50,326 nt of DNA. It comes from Chitinophagales bacterium (lineage in GTDB: Bacteria; Bacteroidota; Bacteroidia; Chitinophagales; Saprospiraceae). A program made the translations under genes and the position numbers. The notes beneath the pieces were generated by a model, which did no database searches, was not told the origin of the DNA, and saw nothing but the letters and a program-made list of their open reading frames with translations. Location of the stretch: positions 1 to 50,326 of the forward strand of contig JAKSDI010000211.1 in the NCBI GenBank assembly GCA_022360175.1, in the 5' to 3' direction. Of the stretch, positions 7,899 to 15,417 are shown in pieces; positions within the stretch are counted from its first letter, which is position 1, and every line of letters begins with the position of its first letter.

Positions 7899-10040
7899 TT
7901 ATTCAGTTCCGCCAGCCTGAGGTTTTGGCTTAATATCCGTACCCAGGCGTTGGAGATAGGCAATCAATGCTACGATCTCTTTCTCTGCAAGATCATCTCC
8001 TGTGATACCGTCCTCATTAAGGCTTTTAGCAATTATAGCGGCTTGCTTTTCAAGGTCCTGAACAGCAATTTGCTCATAACCATCAGGATAAGGAGTACCT
8101 AGTTTACGCAAGGTGCTGATCTTTTTAGCCGTTAGGCGAGTATCCAGCTCATCACGTACCAACCATGGATATGGAGGCATGATAGATCCAGGCGACATAC
8201 TCTCTGGGTCCAGCATGTGGTTGTAGTGCCAGCTATCTGGATATTTACCACCAAGACGCTGTAAATCTGGTCCGGTACGCTTAGAACCCCAAAGGAACGG
8301 ACGGTCATAGATGTATTCTCCAGATTTGGAGTACTCACCGTAGCGTTCTGTTTCTGAGCGGAATGGGCGCACCATCTGAGAGTGACATGCCAAACATCCT
8401 TCTCTAATATAGATATCACGTCCTTCTAATTCTAGAGGAGTATATGGCTGTACAGAAGCAATCTTAGGAACTTGATCGTCGATCATTAGCATTGGGAAGA
8501 TCTCTACCAAACCACCAATTAGGATAGCAATAGTAGCACCAATCAATAGCTGTACTGGACGACGCTCGATCCAACGGTGCCAGTGTTCTCCTTTATGAGC
8601 TCCGGCTGTTGCAACACGTGCAGGTGCTTCAGCAGGTTCTTCTGCAATGAAGTTACCAGATTTGATCGTCTTAACAAGGTTGTGAACCATGATGATGTAA
8701 CCAACAAGGTAAAGTGCGCCACCTAATGCACGTAGCCCGTACATAGGGATAATCTGAGTCACTGTTTCCAGGAAGTTACCATACTGAAGGTATCCATCAG
8801 GAGTAAATTGTTGCCACATCAAACTCTGAGTCCATCCTGCCCAGTATAATGGAATAGCATAAAACAGAATACCCAATGTGCCGATCCAGAAGTGCATATT
8901 GGCAAGCCTCTGAGAGTATAGCTTAGTATCAAAAATTCTTGGTATCAACCAGTAAAGCACACCAAAGGTAAGGAAGCCGTTCCAACCTAATGTACCGATG
9001 TGTACGTGGCCAATCGTCCAGTCAGTAAAGTGACTGATCGCGTTTACAGACTTTATAGAAAGCATAGGCCCTTCAAAAGTAGCCATACCATAAGCCGTTA
9101 CCGCAACTACCATGAATTTAAGAATAGGATCTTGACGTACACGGTCCCATGCGCCTCTTAATGTCAGTAGTCCGTTTAGCATACCACCCCAGGAAGGAGC
9201 AATCAGCATGATAGAAAATACAGTACCTAATGACTGTGCCCAGTCAGGTAGAGAAGTATATAACAAATGGTGAGGGCCTGCCCAGATATAAATGAATATC
9301 AATGCCCAGAAGTGAATAATCGATAGTTTATAAGAATAAACGGGACGATTGGCAGCTTTAGGTAGGAAGTAATACATCAACCCCAGATAAGGAGTCGTCA
9401 GGAAGAATGCTACTGCATTGTGTCCATACCACCACTGAATTAATGCATCTTGAACACCAGCAAAAACAGGATAACTTTTCCACAAACTTACAGGAAGCTC
9501 CAGGTTGTTACCAATGTGGAGCACTGTTACGGTCACCCAGGTTGCGATGTAAAACCAAACGGCTACATATAGGTGGTTTTCACGACGCTTGAGAATGGTA
9601 CCCATCATATTGATACCAAACACAACCCATACAACTGCGATGGCAAGGTCAATAGGCCATTCTAATTCAGCGTATTCGTGTGCACTGGTAATACCTAAGG
9701 GTAAAGTGATTGCTGCAGCCAGGATAATAATTTGCCAGCCCCAGAAGTGAAATTCGCTCAAAAAATTACTGTACATCCGGGTTTTCAGCAGTCGCTGCAT
9801 GGAGTAATATACCCCCATAAAAATACCGTTGCCTACAAACGCAAAAATCGCTGCATTGGTGTGCAACGGGCGTATGCGGCCAAATGTCGTCTCGGGAATA
9901 CCAAAGTTAAGAGAGGGGAAAACAAGCTGTAGGGCAGCTATCAGTCCCACTAAAATACCTACCACCCCAAAAATAATGGTCGCATAGGCAAATTTCCTAA
10001 CGATGGCATTGTCGTAACTAAACTTCTCTACTTGTGCCAT
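7899..10040 (-). CDS. ccoNO: Fused cbb3-type cytochrome c oxidase subunits I and II (CcoNO)
   Basis: 713 residues from the ATG at 10038-10040. The N-terminal two thirds is CcoN: a multi-helix haem-copper oxidase with HTNAAIF, WWYGHN and GPHHLLYTSLPDW (CuB/active-site histidines) and GHVHIGTLGWNGF. After a linker around PAEAPARVATAGAHKGEHWH comes CcoO: a transmembrane anchor, haem c motif CLACH with SQMVRPFRSE, and the distal Met in SIMPPYPW. It reduces oxygen at the membrane with high affinity. An upstream in-frame ATG (10092-10094) would add 18 residues reading through ccoS; the chosen start is 4 bp after the ccoS stop and gives the usual MAQVEKFSYDN beginning. CcoN-CcoO fusion is typical of Bacteroidota. 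Confidence 0.96.
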   Translation of the reverse strand: MAQVEKFSYDNAIVRKFAYATIIFGVVGILVGLIAALQLVFPSLNFGIPETTFGRIRPLHTNAAIFAFVGNGIFMGVYYSMQRLLKTRMYSNFLSEFHFWGWQIIILAAAITLPLGITSAHEYAELEWPIDLAIAVVWVVFGINMMGTILKRRENHLYVAVWFYIATWVTVTVLHIGNNLELPVSLWKSYPVFAGVQDALIQWWYGHNAVAFFLTTPYLGLMYYFLPKAANRPVYSYKLSIIHFWALIFIYIWAGPHHLLYTSLPDWAQSLGTVFSIMLIAPSWGGMLNGLLTLRGAWDRVRQDPILKFMVVAVTAYGMATFEGPMLSIKSVNAISHFTDWTIGHVHIGTLGWNGFLTFGVLYWLIPRIFDTKLYSQRLANMHFWIGTLGILFYAIPLYWAGWTQSLMWQQFTPDGYLQYGNFLETVTQIIPMYGLRALGGALYLVGYIIMVHNLVKTIKSGNFIAEEPAEAPARVATAGAHKGEHWHRWIERRPVQLLIGATIAILIGGLVEIFPMLMIDDQVPKIASVQPYTPLELEGRDIYIREGCLACHSQMVRPFRSETERYGEYSKSGEYIYDRPFLWGSKRTGPDLQRLGGKYPDSWHYNHMLDPESMSPGSIMPPYPWLVRDELDTRLTAKKISTLRKLGTPYPDGYEQIAVQDLEKQAAIIAKSLNEDGITGDDLAEKEIVALIAYLQRLGTDIKPKPQAGGTE

Positions 10041-10044
10041 TGGG

Positions 10045-10227
10045 TCAAGATTTTTGTGAATTTTTATGATTGTTTTTTGTTTGTTGCGTTTCATCCTCGA
10101 AGAGCATCCTGATAGCAGGACTTACATCATCATCGTATTGCCCATCCTTTACCGCCCATAAAAAGGCCCCCAGGAAACCTAGTGCCACTATCAGGCTGAT
10201 GATGATTAAGAGGAAAATGATTTTCAT
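10045..10227 (-). CDS. ccoS: cbb3 oxidase assembly protein CcoS
   Basis: 60 residues: one hydrophobic helix followed by FLWAVKDGQYDDDVSPAIRMLF, which matches the conserved CcoS pattern (WAVKxGQYDD...P..R.LF). CcoS is needed for inserting cofactors into the cbb3 catalytic subunit. It is the first gene of the cco operon, 4 bp upstream of ccoNO, and its promoter region carries two TGA-N6-TCA palindromes. Confidence 0.93.
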   Translation of the reverse strand: MKIIFLLIIISLIVALGFLGAFLWAVKDGQYDDDVSPAIRMLFEDETQQTKNNHKNSQKS

Positions 10228-10256
10228 ATCTTGTTGTAATTATTGCAATTTTGGCA

Positions 10257-10263
10257 CAAGTTA
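10257..10263 (-). promoter_or_regulatory. Candidate -7 element of the cco operon promoter
   Basis: On the minus strand 10263-10257 reads TAACTTG, close to the Bacteroidota -7 element TAnnTTTG and about 30 bp before the ccoS ATG. No good -33 element is present. The CRP/FNR-like palindrome at 10287-10298 is centred about 40 bp upstream of the inferred start, the position of a class II activator. Confidence 0.45.
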
Positions 10264-10284
10264 GACTTAGGCGCAGCCCCATCA

Positions 10285-10324
10285 GATGACCTTTATCAAA
10301 GCGGCAGGATGACTTTTGTCATCT
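10285..10324. promoter_or_regulatory. Two CRP/FNR-like palindromes upstream of ccoS
   Basis: TGACCTTTATCA (10287-10298) and TGACTTTTGTCA (10310-10321, within the perfect palindrome GATGACTTTTGTCATC at 10309-10324) both fit TGA-N6-TCA. Their centres are 23 bp apart, about two helical turns. CRP/FNR-family regulators bind sites of this form and commonly control cbb3 oxidases under low oxygen. Which regulator acts here is unknown. Confidence 0.55.
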
Positions 10325-10449
10325 TTTGGTCATGAGGCAGTACAGCTATGGGTTGGAGCGCTATTTTTTATGATGAAATGGTGAGATAGAAAACGGATTT
10401 TTGAATAAGTACTGACTTCTCGTTTTGTAGAATGATCAAATTAATGTTT

Positions 10450-11343
10450 ATGAAACTATCTATATATCAGGCAGTAGTGTTTTTGAGCCTGTGTTGTTTT
10501 GCATGCCAGCCTGGGGAAACTGCTCGTCAGTTTTTGTTCCTTGGGCATCCTTATGACTGGCATCACCCTTATGAAGTTGATCCGCGCCTGGAAAAGAAAG
10601 ATTACAATAAATATGATGAAATCTGGTTGGGAGGTGATGTTTGTAGCCGAACAGCAGAACGGCCGGAGAATATGGTTTACCTGGATAGCATTTTTGATTT
10701 CAAGAAGGTTAGGTGGGCCTTAGGCAATCATGATGTAGATTATGGCGACCCTGAGAATGTACTTAGCCAACTTCCTCACGCTCCATTCTTTACAGAGTGG
10801 AAAGAGGGCTTCTGCCTTACTGTGCTTAATACCAATTTTTTCTGGCCTTACCCATCCAATCCACCACAGAAAAATTGTGAAGAGAAAGATACCCAGTGGG
10901 AAATGATGAAAGTCGTAGCAGATACAATTGATCAGGCTTCTCATTGGATTATTCTCCATCATCATGCCTTATTTAGTGATTTGAAAGCAGATGAGGAAGG
11001 AGAGATAATGCAAGCTTTTAATGTAAATGCAATGACACTGACAGGTACTTGTGATAGCACCACCAGTATTACCCCTGAATGGTACCCCAAGCTGGTAGAA
11101 GTACAAAAAAGAGGGGTGCAGGTCGTACTAATTGGAGGAGATGTAGGTATGCAATCCAAGCAATCAGAATATCGAACTGAAGAAGGTATATGGTTATTGG
11201 GGTCGGGCATTAATAATTCAGTGCCCAGAGAACACGCTCCTGAATATGTGACTGATTTTGGGCCAGATAAAGTACTGGAATTGACTTATACAGAAGGAAA
11301 ACTTAGTTGGGAATTTGTTGAACTTGGAATAATTAAAGAATAA
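10450..11343 (+). CDS. Metallophosphoesterase-family lipoprotein
   Basis: About 297 residues from the ATG at 10450; in-frame ATGs at 10432 and 10444 are possible. The N-terminus is a lipoprotein signal (VVFLSLCCFAC), so the mature protein is probably membrane anchored. The calcineurin-like metallophosphoesterase motifs are present in order: IWLGGDVC, WALGNHDVDYGD, ILHHHALFSD and VVLIGGDVG. The first canonical metal motif (DxH) is not obvious; LGHPYDWHHPYE near the N-terminus may take its place. The substrate cannot be told. It is transcribed divergently from the cco operon across a 200-bp region. Confidence 0.75.
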   Translation: MKLSIYQAVVFLSLCCFACQPGETARQFLFLGHPYDWHHPYEVDPRLEKKDYNKYDEIWLGGDVCSRTAERPENMVYLDSIFDFKKVRWALGNHDVDYGDPENVLSQLPHAPFFTEWKEGFCLTVLNTNFFWPYPSNPPQKNCEEKDTQWEMMKVVADTIDQASHWIILHHHALFSDLKADEEGEIMQAFNVNAMTLTGTCDSTTSITPEWYPKLVEVQKRGVQVVLIGGDVGMQSKQSEYRTEEGIWLLGSGINNSVPREHAPEYVTDFGPDKVLELTYTEGKLSWEFVELGIIKE

Positions 11344-11406
11344 AGCTTCAAAATGGTGACTTTAGTTTTGGGATAAGGTCTAATGGATAGAACAAAACTC
11401 AATACA

Positions 11407-11649
11407 ATGGACTTATTAATTTTCTTATTAGTTGGTGCTGTAGCTGGTTGGCTTGCCGGCCAAATTATGAAAGGAGGCGGATTTGGCCTGCTTTGGAACA
11501 TCATCTTAGGGATTGTCGGTGGAGTAGTGGGTGGATGGTTATTTGGAAAGCTCGGTATTTCCGCAGGAGGAGGGCTGACAGGATCTCTTATTACAGCCGT
11601 GGTAGGTGCTGTTGTGGTAGTATTTGTCGCAGGCCTATTTAAAAAATAG
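11407..11649 (+). CDS. GlsB/YeaQ/YmgE family small membrane protein
   Basis: About 80 residues from the ATG at 11407; an in-frame ATG at 11383 would add eight residues. It is glycine-rich with three hydrophobic segments: LLIFLLVGAVAGWLAGQIMK, LLWNIILGIVGGVVGGWLFG and SLITAVVGAVVVVFVAGLF. This is the pattern of transglycosylase-associated proteins (PF04226). Members are stress-associated inner-membrane proteins of unclear biochemical role. It is followed by a 14-bp perfect hairpin. Confidence 0.9.
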   Translation: MDLLIFLLVGAVAGWLAGQIMKGGGFGLLWNIILGIVGGVVGGWLFGKLGISAGGGLTGSLITAVVGAVVVVFVAGLFKK

Positions 11650-11664
11650 TTATAAAATTATGTT

Positions 11665-11703
11665 TAGTTAGCTTCGATTCATCCAAAGTATCGAAGCTAA
11701 CTA
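11665..11703 (+). terminator. Hairpin terminator after the GlsB-like gene
   Basis: Arms 11665-11678 and 11690-11703 form a perfect 14-bp stem (core GTTAGCTTCGAT/ATCGAAGCTAAC) with an 11-nt loop. The downstream sequence is only moderately T-rich, so termination strength is uncertain. It lies between convergent genes. Confidence 0.6.
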
Positions 11704-11731
11704 GTTTGTTAAATGTGAAATGAGAAACAAA

Positions 11732-11799
11732 GACTTCGGAGAAGTCGGAAGTTTCTTGAAAACGCTCATGATTAGATGTTTCGACTTCGGAAGAAGTCG
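11732..11799. repeat. Two related small hairpins (GACTTC...GAAGTC)
   Basis: GACTTC-GGA-GAAGTC (11732-11746) and CGACTTC-GGAA-GAAGTCG (11782-11799) are two perfect stems sharing the same arms, the second closed by a GGAA tetraloop. They lie in the convergent gap before the thioredoxin-like gene and could end its neighbour's transcript or be copies of a small repeat. Confidence 0.6.
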
Positions 11800-11847
11800 C
11801 ATGTATGAGGCACTTCATCTGAGCTTGTTTATACACAATGAATCATC

Positions 11848-12333
11848 CTAGCGCTTTACTACCTGCTTCAATTCTGCCAGCATTTGCTCCGCTGTTTTAT
11901 AGCCAGGAGATACATGTATTCTATTCATATTCTCATCCAGATAAGCAAAAGAAGGATAACCCAGGCGACCATTAAGCAGTACTACTGCTAATTGATGGAC
12001 CCCTCTGCGCCCTCCCGGCCTGAAATTCATCGTTTGCCCCATGTAAGTTGCAGGTTCTTTTTGTTCTGCATCAAACTTGACCGCATAATAATGATCGTTC
12101 ATATAGGCAGCAACCTTAGGATCGGTAAAAGTTTGTCGATCCATTTTTTTACACCAGCCACACCAATCTGTATAAACATCTACAAAAACCATTTTAGGGT
12201 TTTCCTTCATCTTTTCCTGAGCTTCTTCCCAACTGAGCCAGGTAATCTTATCACTTTCCGAACTAGAAGGCTCTGTATTACATGAAAATGCCAAAAGGCC
12301 AACAAAAAAAAGGATGCCAATCTGCTTGAACAT
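11848..12333 (-). CDS. Thioredoxin-fold lipoprotein with CGWC active site
   Basis: 161 residues. A lipoprotein signal (LLAFSC) is followed by a thioredoxin-like domain with VDVYTDWCGWCKKMD, the WCxxC redox motif, then FTDPKVAAYMNDHYYAVKFD and the cis-proline region LGYPSFAYLDEN. This is the arrangement of the periplasmic thioredoxin_7/DUF255-like proteins of Bacteroidota. It probably reduces or isomerises disulfides in envelope proteins; its partner is unknown. A segment MNFRPGGRRGVHQLAVVLLNG before the cis-proline is longer than in classical thioredoxin. It is transcribed divergently from ubiX. Confidence 0.87.
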   Translation of the reverse strand: MFKQIGILFFVGLLAFSCNTEPSSSESDKITWLSWEEAQEKMKENPKMVFVDVYTDWCGWCKKMDRQTFTDPKVAAYMNDHYYAVKFDAEQKEPATYMGQTMNFRPGGRRGVHQLAVVLLNGRLGYPSFAYLDENMNRIHVSPGYKTAEQMLAELKQVVKR

Positions 12334-12459
12334 AGTTTTGAAATTTCTGTAAATAATTAAGTGTATGTTTTACTGGTTTTACCAGAACGGGTTAAGTAAG
12401 TTCCAACTATAATAACCTTTTTTTAAAAAGACTGTTCTAAAACGCAAAAGTACAACTCA

Positions 12460-13037
12460 ATGATGAAGGTAGCAATAGGTGTAGGAGGCTCTAGTGGGAG
12501 TATATATGCCAAGGTATTACTGGATAAGCTTCTTGGACTGGAAGCGCAACTGGGCGCCGTAGGAGTAGTGATGAGTGATAATGCTAAGTTTAATTGGGAG
12601 TACGAATTAGGTAATCGTGATTTTGAAAAATATCCTTTTACTTTTTATGAGAAATCAGATTTTATGGCTCCTTTTGCTTCTGGATCTGCTCATTATCAAG
12701 CGGTGATTATTTGTCCGTGTTCTATGGGTTTGATGGGGCGAATCGCTCATGGTATTTCTAATGACCTGATTACAAGGGCCGCTGATGTAGCATTAAAAGA
12801 ACGCCGTAAACTGATTGTAGTGCCCGCGATACTCCATACAACCTGATACATATCAATAATATGAAGTTGATTACAGAAGCAGGGGGAATTATATGTCCAG
12901 CAAGCCCTTCATTTTACAGCAGGCCTGAGAGTTTTGAAGACTTGGCAGCTACCGTAGTGGATCGAATATTAGACTTGGCAGGATTTGAATTAGATGCCTA
13001 TAGGTGGGGAGAGGAAAAGGCTGGTGGTTCTAAATAG
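12460..13037 (+). pseudogene. ubiX: Flavin prenyltransferase UbiX, frameshifted
   Basis: The first reading frame (12460-12846) gives VAIGVGGSSGSIYAKVLLDK, IICPCSMGLMGRIAHGISNDLITRAADVALKERRKLIVVP and then ends early. In the -1 frame from about 12830 the missing C-terminus appears: RDTPYNLIHINNMKLITEAG, IICPASPSFYSRPESFEDLA and VVDRILDLAGFE, ending at 13037. Together they form a normal-length UbiX/Pad1 protein, which prenylates FMN to make the cofactor of UbiD-type decarboxylases. The break is a missing base at the cytosine run near 12825-12827 (PRDTP would need one more C). It could be a real null mutation or an assembly error in a short homopolymer. The rest of the protein shows no decay, favouring a recent event or an error. 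Confidence 0.85.
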
Positions 13038-13109
13038 GTTTAGTGGAGCGGATATATCATTGAAGCACCTTCTTAGGAATTTTGGTTTATAAAATATTTT
13101 AAGTCGCTC

Positions 13110-14078
13110 ATGGAATTTGAGATTTTAAAATGTCATGGTTCGGGAAATGATTTCATCTTAATCGATGAAAGAAAATTACAACGCCTTTTTACAAGCAGCG
13201 AACGTTGTGAAATGGCGAAGGTTTTATGTGATCGCACCAAAGGTATAGGAGCAGATGGGATTCTATATGTTCAGGACAGCCCACCACAAGATGGTAGAAT
13301 GGTCATTTACAATGCAGATGGTAGTGAGGCAAGCATGTGTGGAAATGGCTTGCGATGTGTGGTACGGATGGTAGCAGATTCACTGAATAAGACGGAATTG
13401 TTATTAGCTACTAAAGGGGGCGTTTATGAAACAAGGGTTGTTGACGGCTTTTTTGAGGAAATGAAGGGTTATTCTGTAAAGATAGATACAGTTGATTTTG
13501 ATGTCAGAAAAATGCTACCAGCTTTTGAAAATGAAAGGCTGGAAAAAGAATCATTATCTTTTTTGCCCCAACAACTTCAATTCTCGGCTGTTAATGTGCC
13601 CAATCCACATATTATAGCGCCCTTAAAGGAACCGAATACAAGGGTACTAGTGCAAGTAGGAGAACGCTGTAATCTGCAAAGAGATCATTTTATAGATGGT
13701 GTAAACATTAATTTTTTTACTCCTATCAGTGAGACAGAATTGTTTGTCGAAACTTATGAGAGGGGAGTAGGCCTTACAAATGCCTGTGGTACTGGAATGC
13801 TCGCATCAACCTTGATAGCCAGTAGGTTAGGTTATATCCCAGTAAAGGAGTGGATAAGTATATACAATAAAGGAGGTTTTGTCCGAACCAGAGTTCTTCA
13901 ATCTGATGAAGGAAGCTATTCGGTAGAACTGTTAGGCAATGCTACCTGGGTTTTCACAGGCGCTGTCTCTTATAATTTTGATGATAACAGCTTCTCTTTT
14001 AATAAAACAAAGGAGTATACAAAAGAAGTAGAAATGTATCAGCAAATAGCAGAATATGCTCAAAAGCAGATGGTTTAA
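13110..14078 (+). CDS. dapF: Diaminopimelate epimerase
   Basis: 322 residues. It interconverts LL- and meso-diaminopimelate in the lysine/peptidoglycan pathway. Family motifs are all visible: KCHGSGNDFILID at the N-terminus, GADGILYV, YNADGSEASMCGNGLRCV with the first catalytic cysteine, NVPNPHII, and YERGVGLTNACGTGMLAS with the second catalytic cysteine. It is about 45 residues longer than typical DapF, from small insertions and a polar tail after VFTGAVSY (EYTKEVEMYQQIAEYAQKQ). The next step enzyme, LysA, is encoded about 5 kb away. A terminator follows. Confidence 0.95.
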   Translation: MEFEILKCHGSGNDFILIDERKLQRLFTSSERCEMAKVLCDRTKGIGADGILYVQDSPPQDGRMVIYNADGSEASMCGNGLRCVVRMVADSLNKTELLLATKGGVYETRVVDGFFEEMKGYSVKIDTVDFDVRKMLPAFENERLEKESLSFLPQQLQFSAVNVPNPHIIAPLKEPNTRVLVQVGERCNLQRDHFIDGVNINFFTPISETELFVETYERGVGLTNACGTGMLASTLIASRLGYIPVKEWISIYNKGGFVRTRVLQSDEGSYSVELLGNATWVFTGAVSYNFDDNSFSFNKTKEYTKEVEMYQQIAEYAQKQMV

Positions 14079-14102
14079 TCTGAAATTCGTTTCTACATAA
14101 AG

Positions 14103-14144
14103 AAAATCCCCATCACTCACTTGATTGTTGTGATGAGGATTTTT
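14103..14144. terminator. Bidirectional terminator between dapF and tonB
   Basis: AAAATCCCCATCAC (14103-14116) pairs with GTGATGAGGATTTTT (14130-14144) with a single internal mismatch and a 13-nt loop. T-rich and A-rich flanks allow termination in both directions between these convergent genes. Confidence 0.85.
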
Positions 14145-14162
14145 GGTTATGCAATAATACGT

Positions 14163-15095
14163 TTATCTTGTCTCAAGATGGAATTTTACTGGCAAGTTGA
14201 ACATCACTCTTACGGCACGTCCTCTTTGCTTACCAGGTGTCCATTTTTCTTGCATATGATTCATCTTCTCTACAATTCTTAGTGCTTCTGCACCGCAACC
14301 ACCACCGATCTCACGTACAACCTTTGCATCTGCAATTCTACCATCTTTTTCTACTACAAAGCTGATGACTACGGTACCAGAGATACCATTGTCTCTTGCA
14401 ATAGAAGGATAGCTGATGTTTTCATATATAAATTCAAGCATTTTCCGGTTAGAGCACATTCTCTTATCATCCATAGATGCTTCTAAGTCTTCACATCCAG
14501 GAAATCTCGGCATTTCTTCCACTATCTTAAATATCTCTTCTACTTCCTGTTTGGGAGGAGGAGGTGGTGGAGGTGGAGGTGGAGGTGGTGCATCCTCGGT
14601 GCTGGCTTCATAGACCGGTGCTTCTATATAAGTATCCGCATCTACAGATTGGTCCACAAACTCTATATCTTCCTCTTCTAGCAATTCGACTTCCGCTACG
14701 GCTTCAATCGTTGGCGGCGGAGGAGGAGGAGGGGGAGGAGGAGGCTCTGCGCTACGAGGGGTTTCTATTTCAACATCTACGTCCATGACTAAGGCATCAT
14801 CGGGAATGAAAACCTCTTTTTCGTATACCGTCCAGTTGAAAGCAGCTATAATAAAAACCAATACTGCAACCATACTGAACTTCCAGATCATCGGGCTATA
14901 ACGGAAGATGTCCGCTTGAGGATATTTATTCATAGCCCGGCTAAGTGTATTTTGTTTTTTTTCCTGGTTTAGCTTGGTGTTTGATAAATTACTGAAATAA
15001 TATCGCCCCAGGAAAATAAGGATCGCAACAGCCGCTATTCCGATTGCAAGTCCTGTGATTAAAGCACTGCCTGTCAATTCAAAATTAGCATTCAT
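14163..15095 (-). CDS. tonB: Energy transducer TonB family protein
   Basis: 310 residues. Two membrane segments near the N-terminus (ALITGLAIGIAAVAILIFLG and WKFSMVAVLVFIIAAFNWTV), two polyproline runs (about ten residues each, around 119 and 171) separated by an acidic region, and a C-terminal TonB domain (YPSIARDNGISGTVVISFVV, GRIADAKVVREIGGGC, WTPGKQRGRAVRVMFNLPV). TonB couples proton motive force to outer-membrane receptors. The proline-rich segment spans the periplasm. The extra N-terminal membrane helix is common in Bacteroidota TonBs. Conserved cysteines (PGCEDLE, RMCSNRKM, GGGCGAEA) flank the domain. A CRP/FNR-like motif lies about 105 bp upstream. Confidence 0.92.
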   Translation of the reverse strand: MNANFELTGSALITGLAIGIAAVAILIFLGRYYFSNLSNTKLNQEKKQNTLSRAMNKYPQADIFRYSPMIWKFSMVAVLVFIIAAFNWTVYEKEVFIPDDALVMDVDVEIETPRSAEPPPPPPPPPPPTIEAVAEVELLEEEDIEFVDQSVDADTYIEAPVYEASTEDAPPPPPPPPPPPPKQEVEEIFKIVEEMPRFPGCEDLEASMDDKRMCSNRKMLEFIYENISYPSIARDNGISGTVVISFVVEKDGRIADAKVVREIGGGCGAEALRIVEKMNHMQEKWTPGKQRGRAVRVMFNLPVKFHLETR

Positions 15096-15197
15096 GAGTG
15101 AGGAGTTTAGTACCCTTGGGCGTTAACTAATTTATTTACATTCTCAAGATCAGTTTAATTACAGTGTTTCCGAATGACAATTAGCAATTATGCGAGA

Positions 15198-15209
15198 TGA
15201 CTTTTATCA
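15198..15209. promoter_or_regulatory. CRP/FNR-like palindrome between tonB and queG
   Basis: TGACTTTTATCA, extended as GATGACTTTTATCAA, matches the two sites upstream of ccoS. On the plus strand a TAGATTTG -7-like element follows at 15217-15224, so the site may serve either divergent gene. Confidence 0.4.
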
Positions 15210-15289
15210 ATTTCATTAGATTTGTGTAGAATGGAATTATATGCCTGTAGAATGTTGTGGCAGAGAATGGCGTACTTAAGAGAAGTGGT

Positions 15290-15402
15290 TTATGAATAGT
15301 AAATGGTGAATAGTGATTTATAAGTGGTGATTTGTAGATGGAGCGTATTTCCCAATCCCCAATCACTTCTCACTACTCCCCCCCCAACTTCTCACCCAGC
15401 AT
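15290..15402. repeat. Degenerate 7-bp tandem repeats
   Basis: Low-complexity runs such as AATGGTGAATAGTG and CCCAATCCCCAATCACTTCT have an imperfect 7-bp period. They resemble the cleaner array at 34318-34394 and fill much of the gap upstream of queG. Confidence 0.5.
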
Positions 15403-15417
15403 ACAGATTAAATACAA

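Noticed and set aside
12371-12386. CTGGT-ttt-ACCAG palindrome between the thioredoxin-like gene and ubiX
   Set aside because: Only five base pairs with no recurrence seen, so chance is a sufficient explanation.
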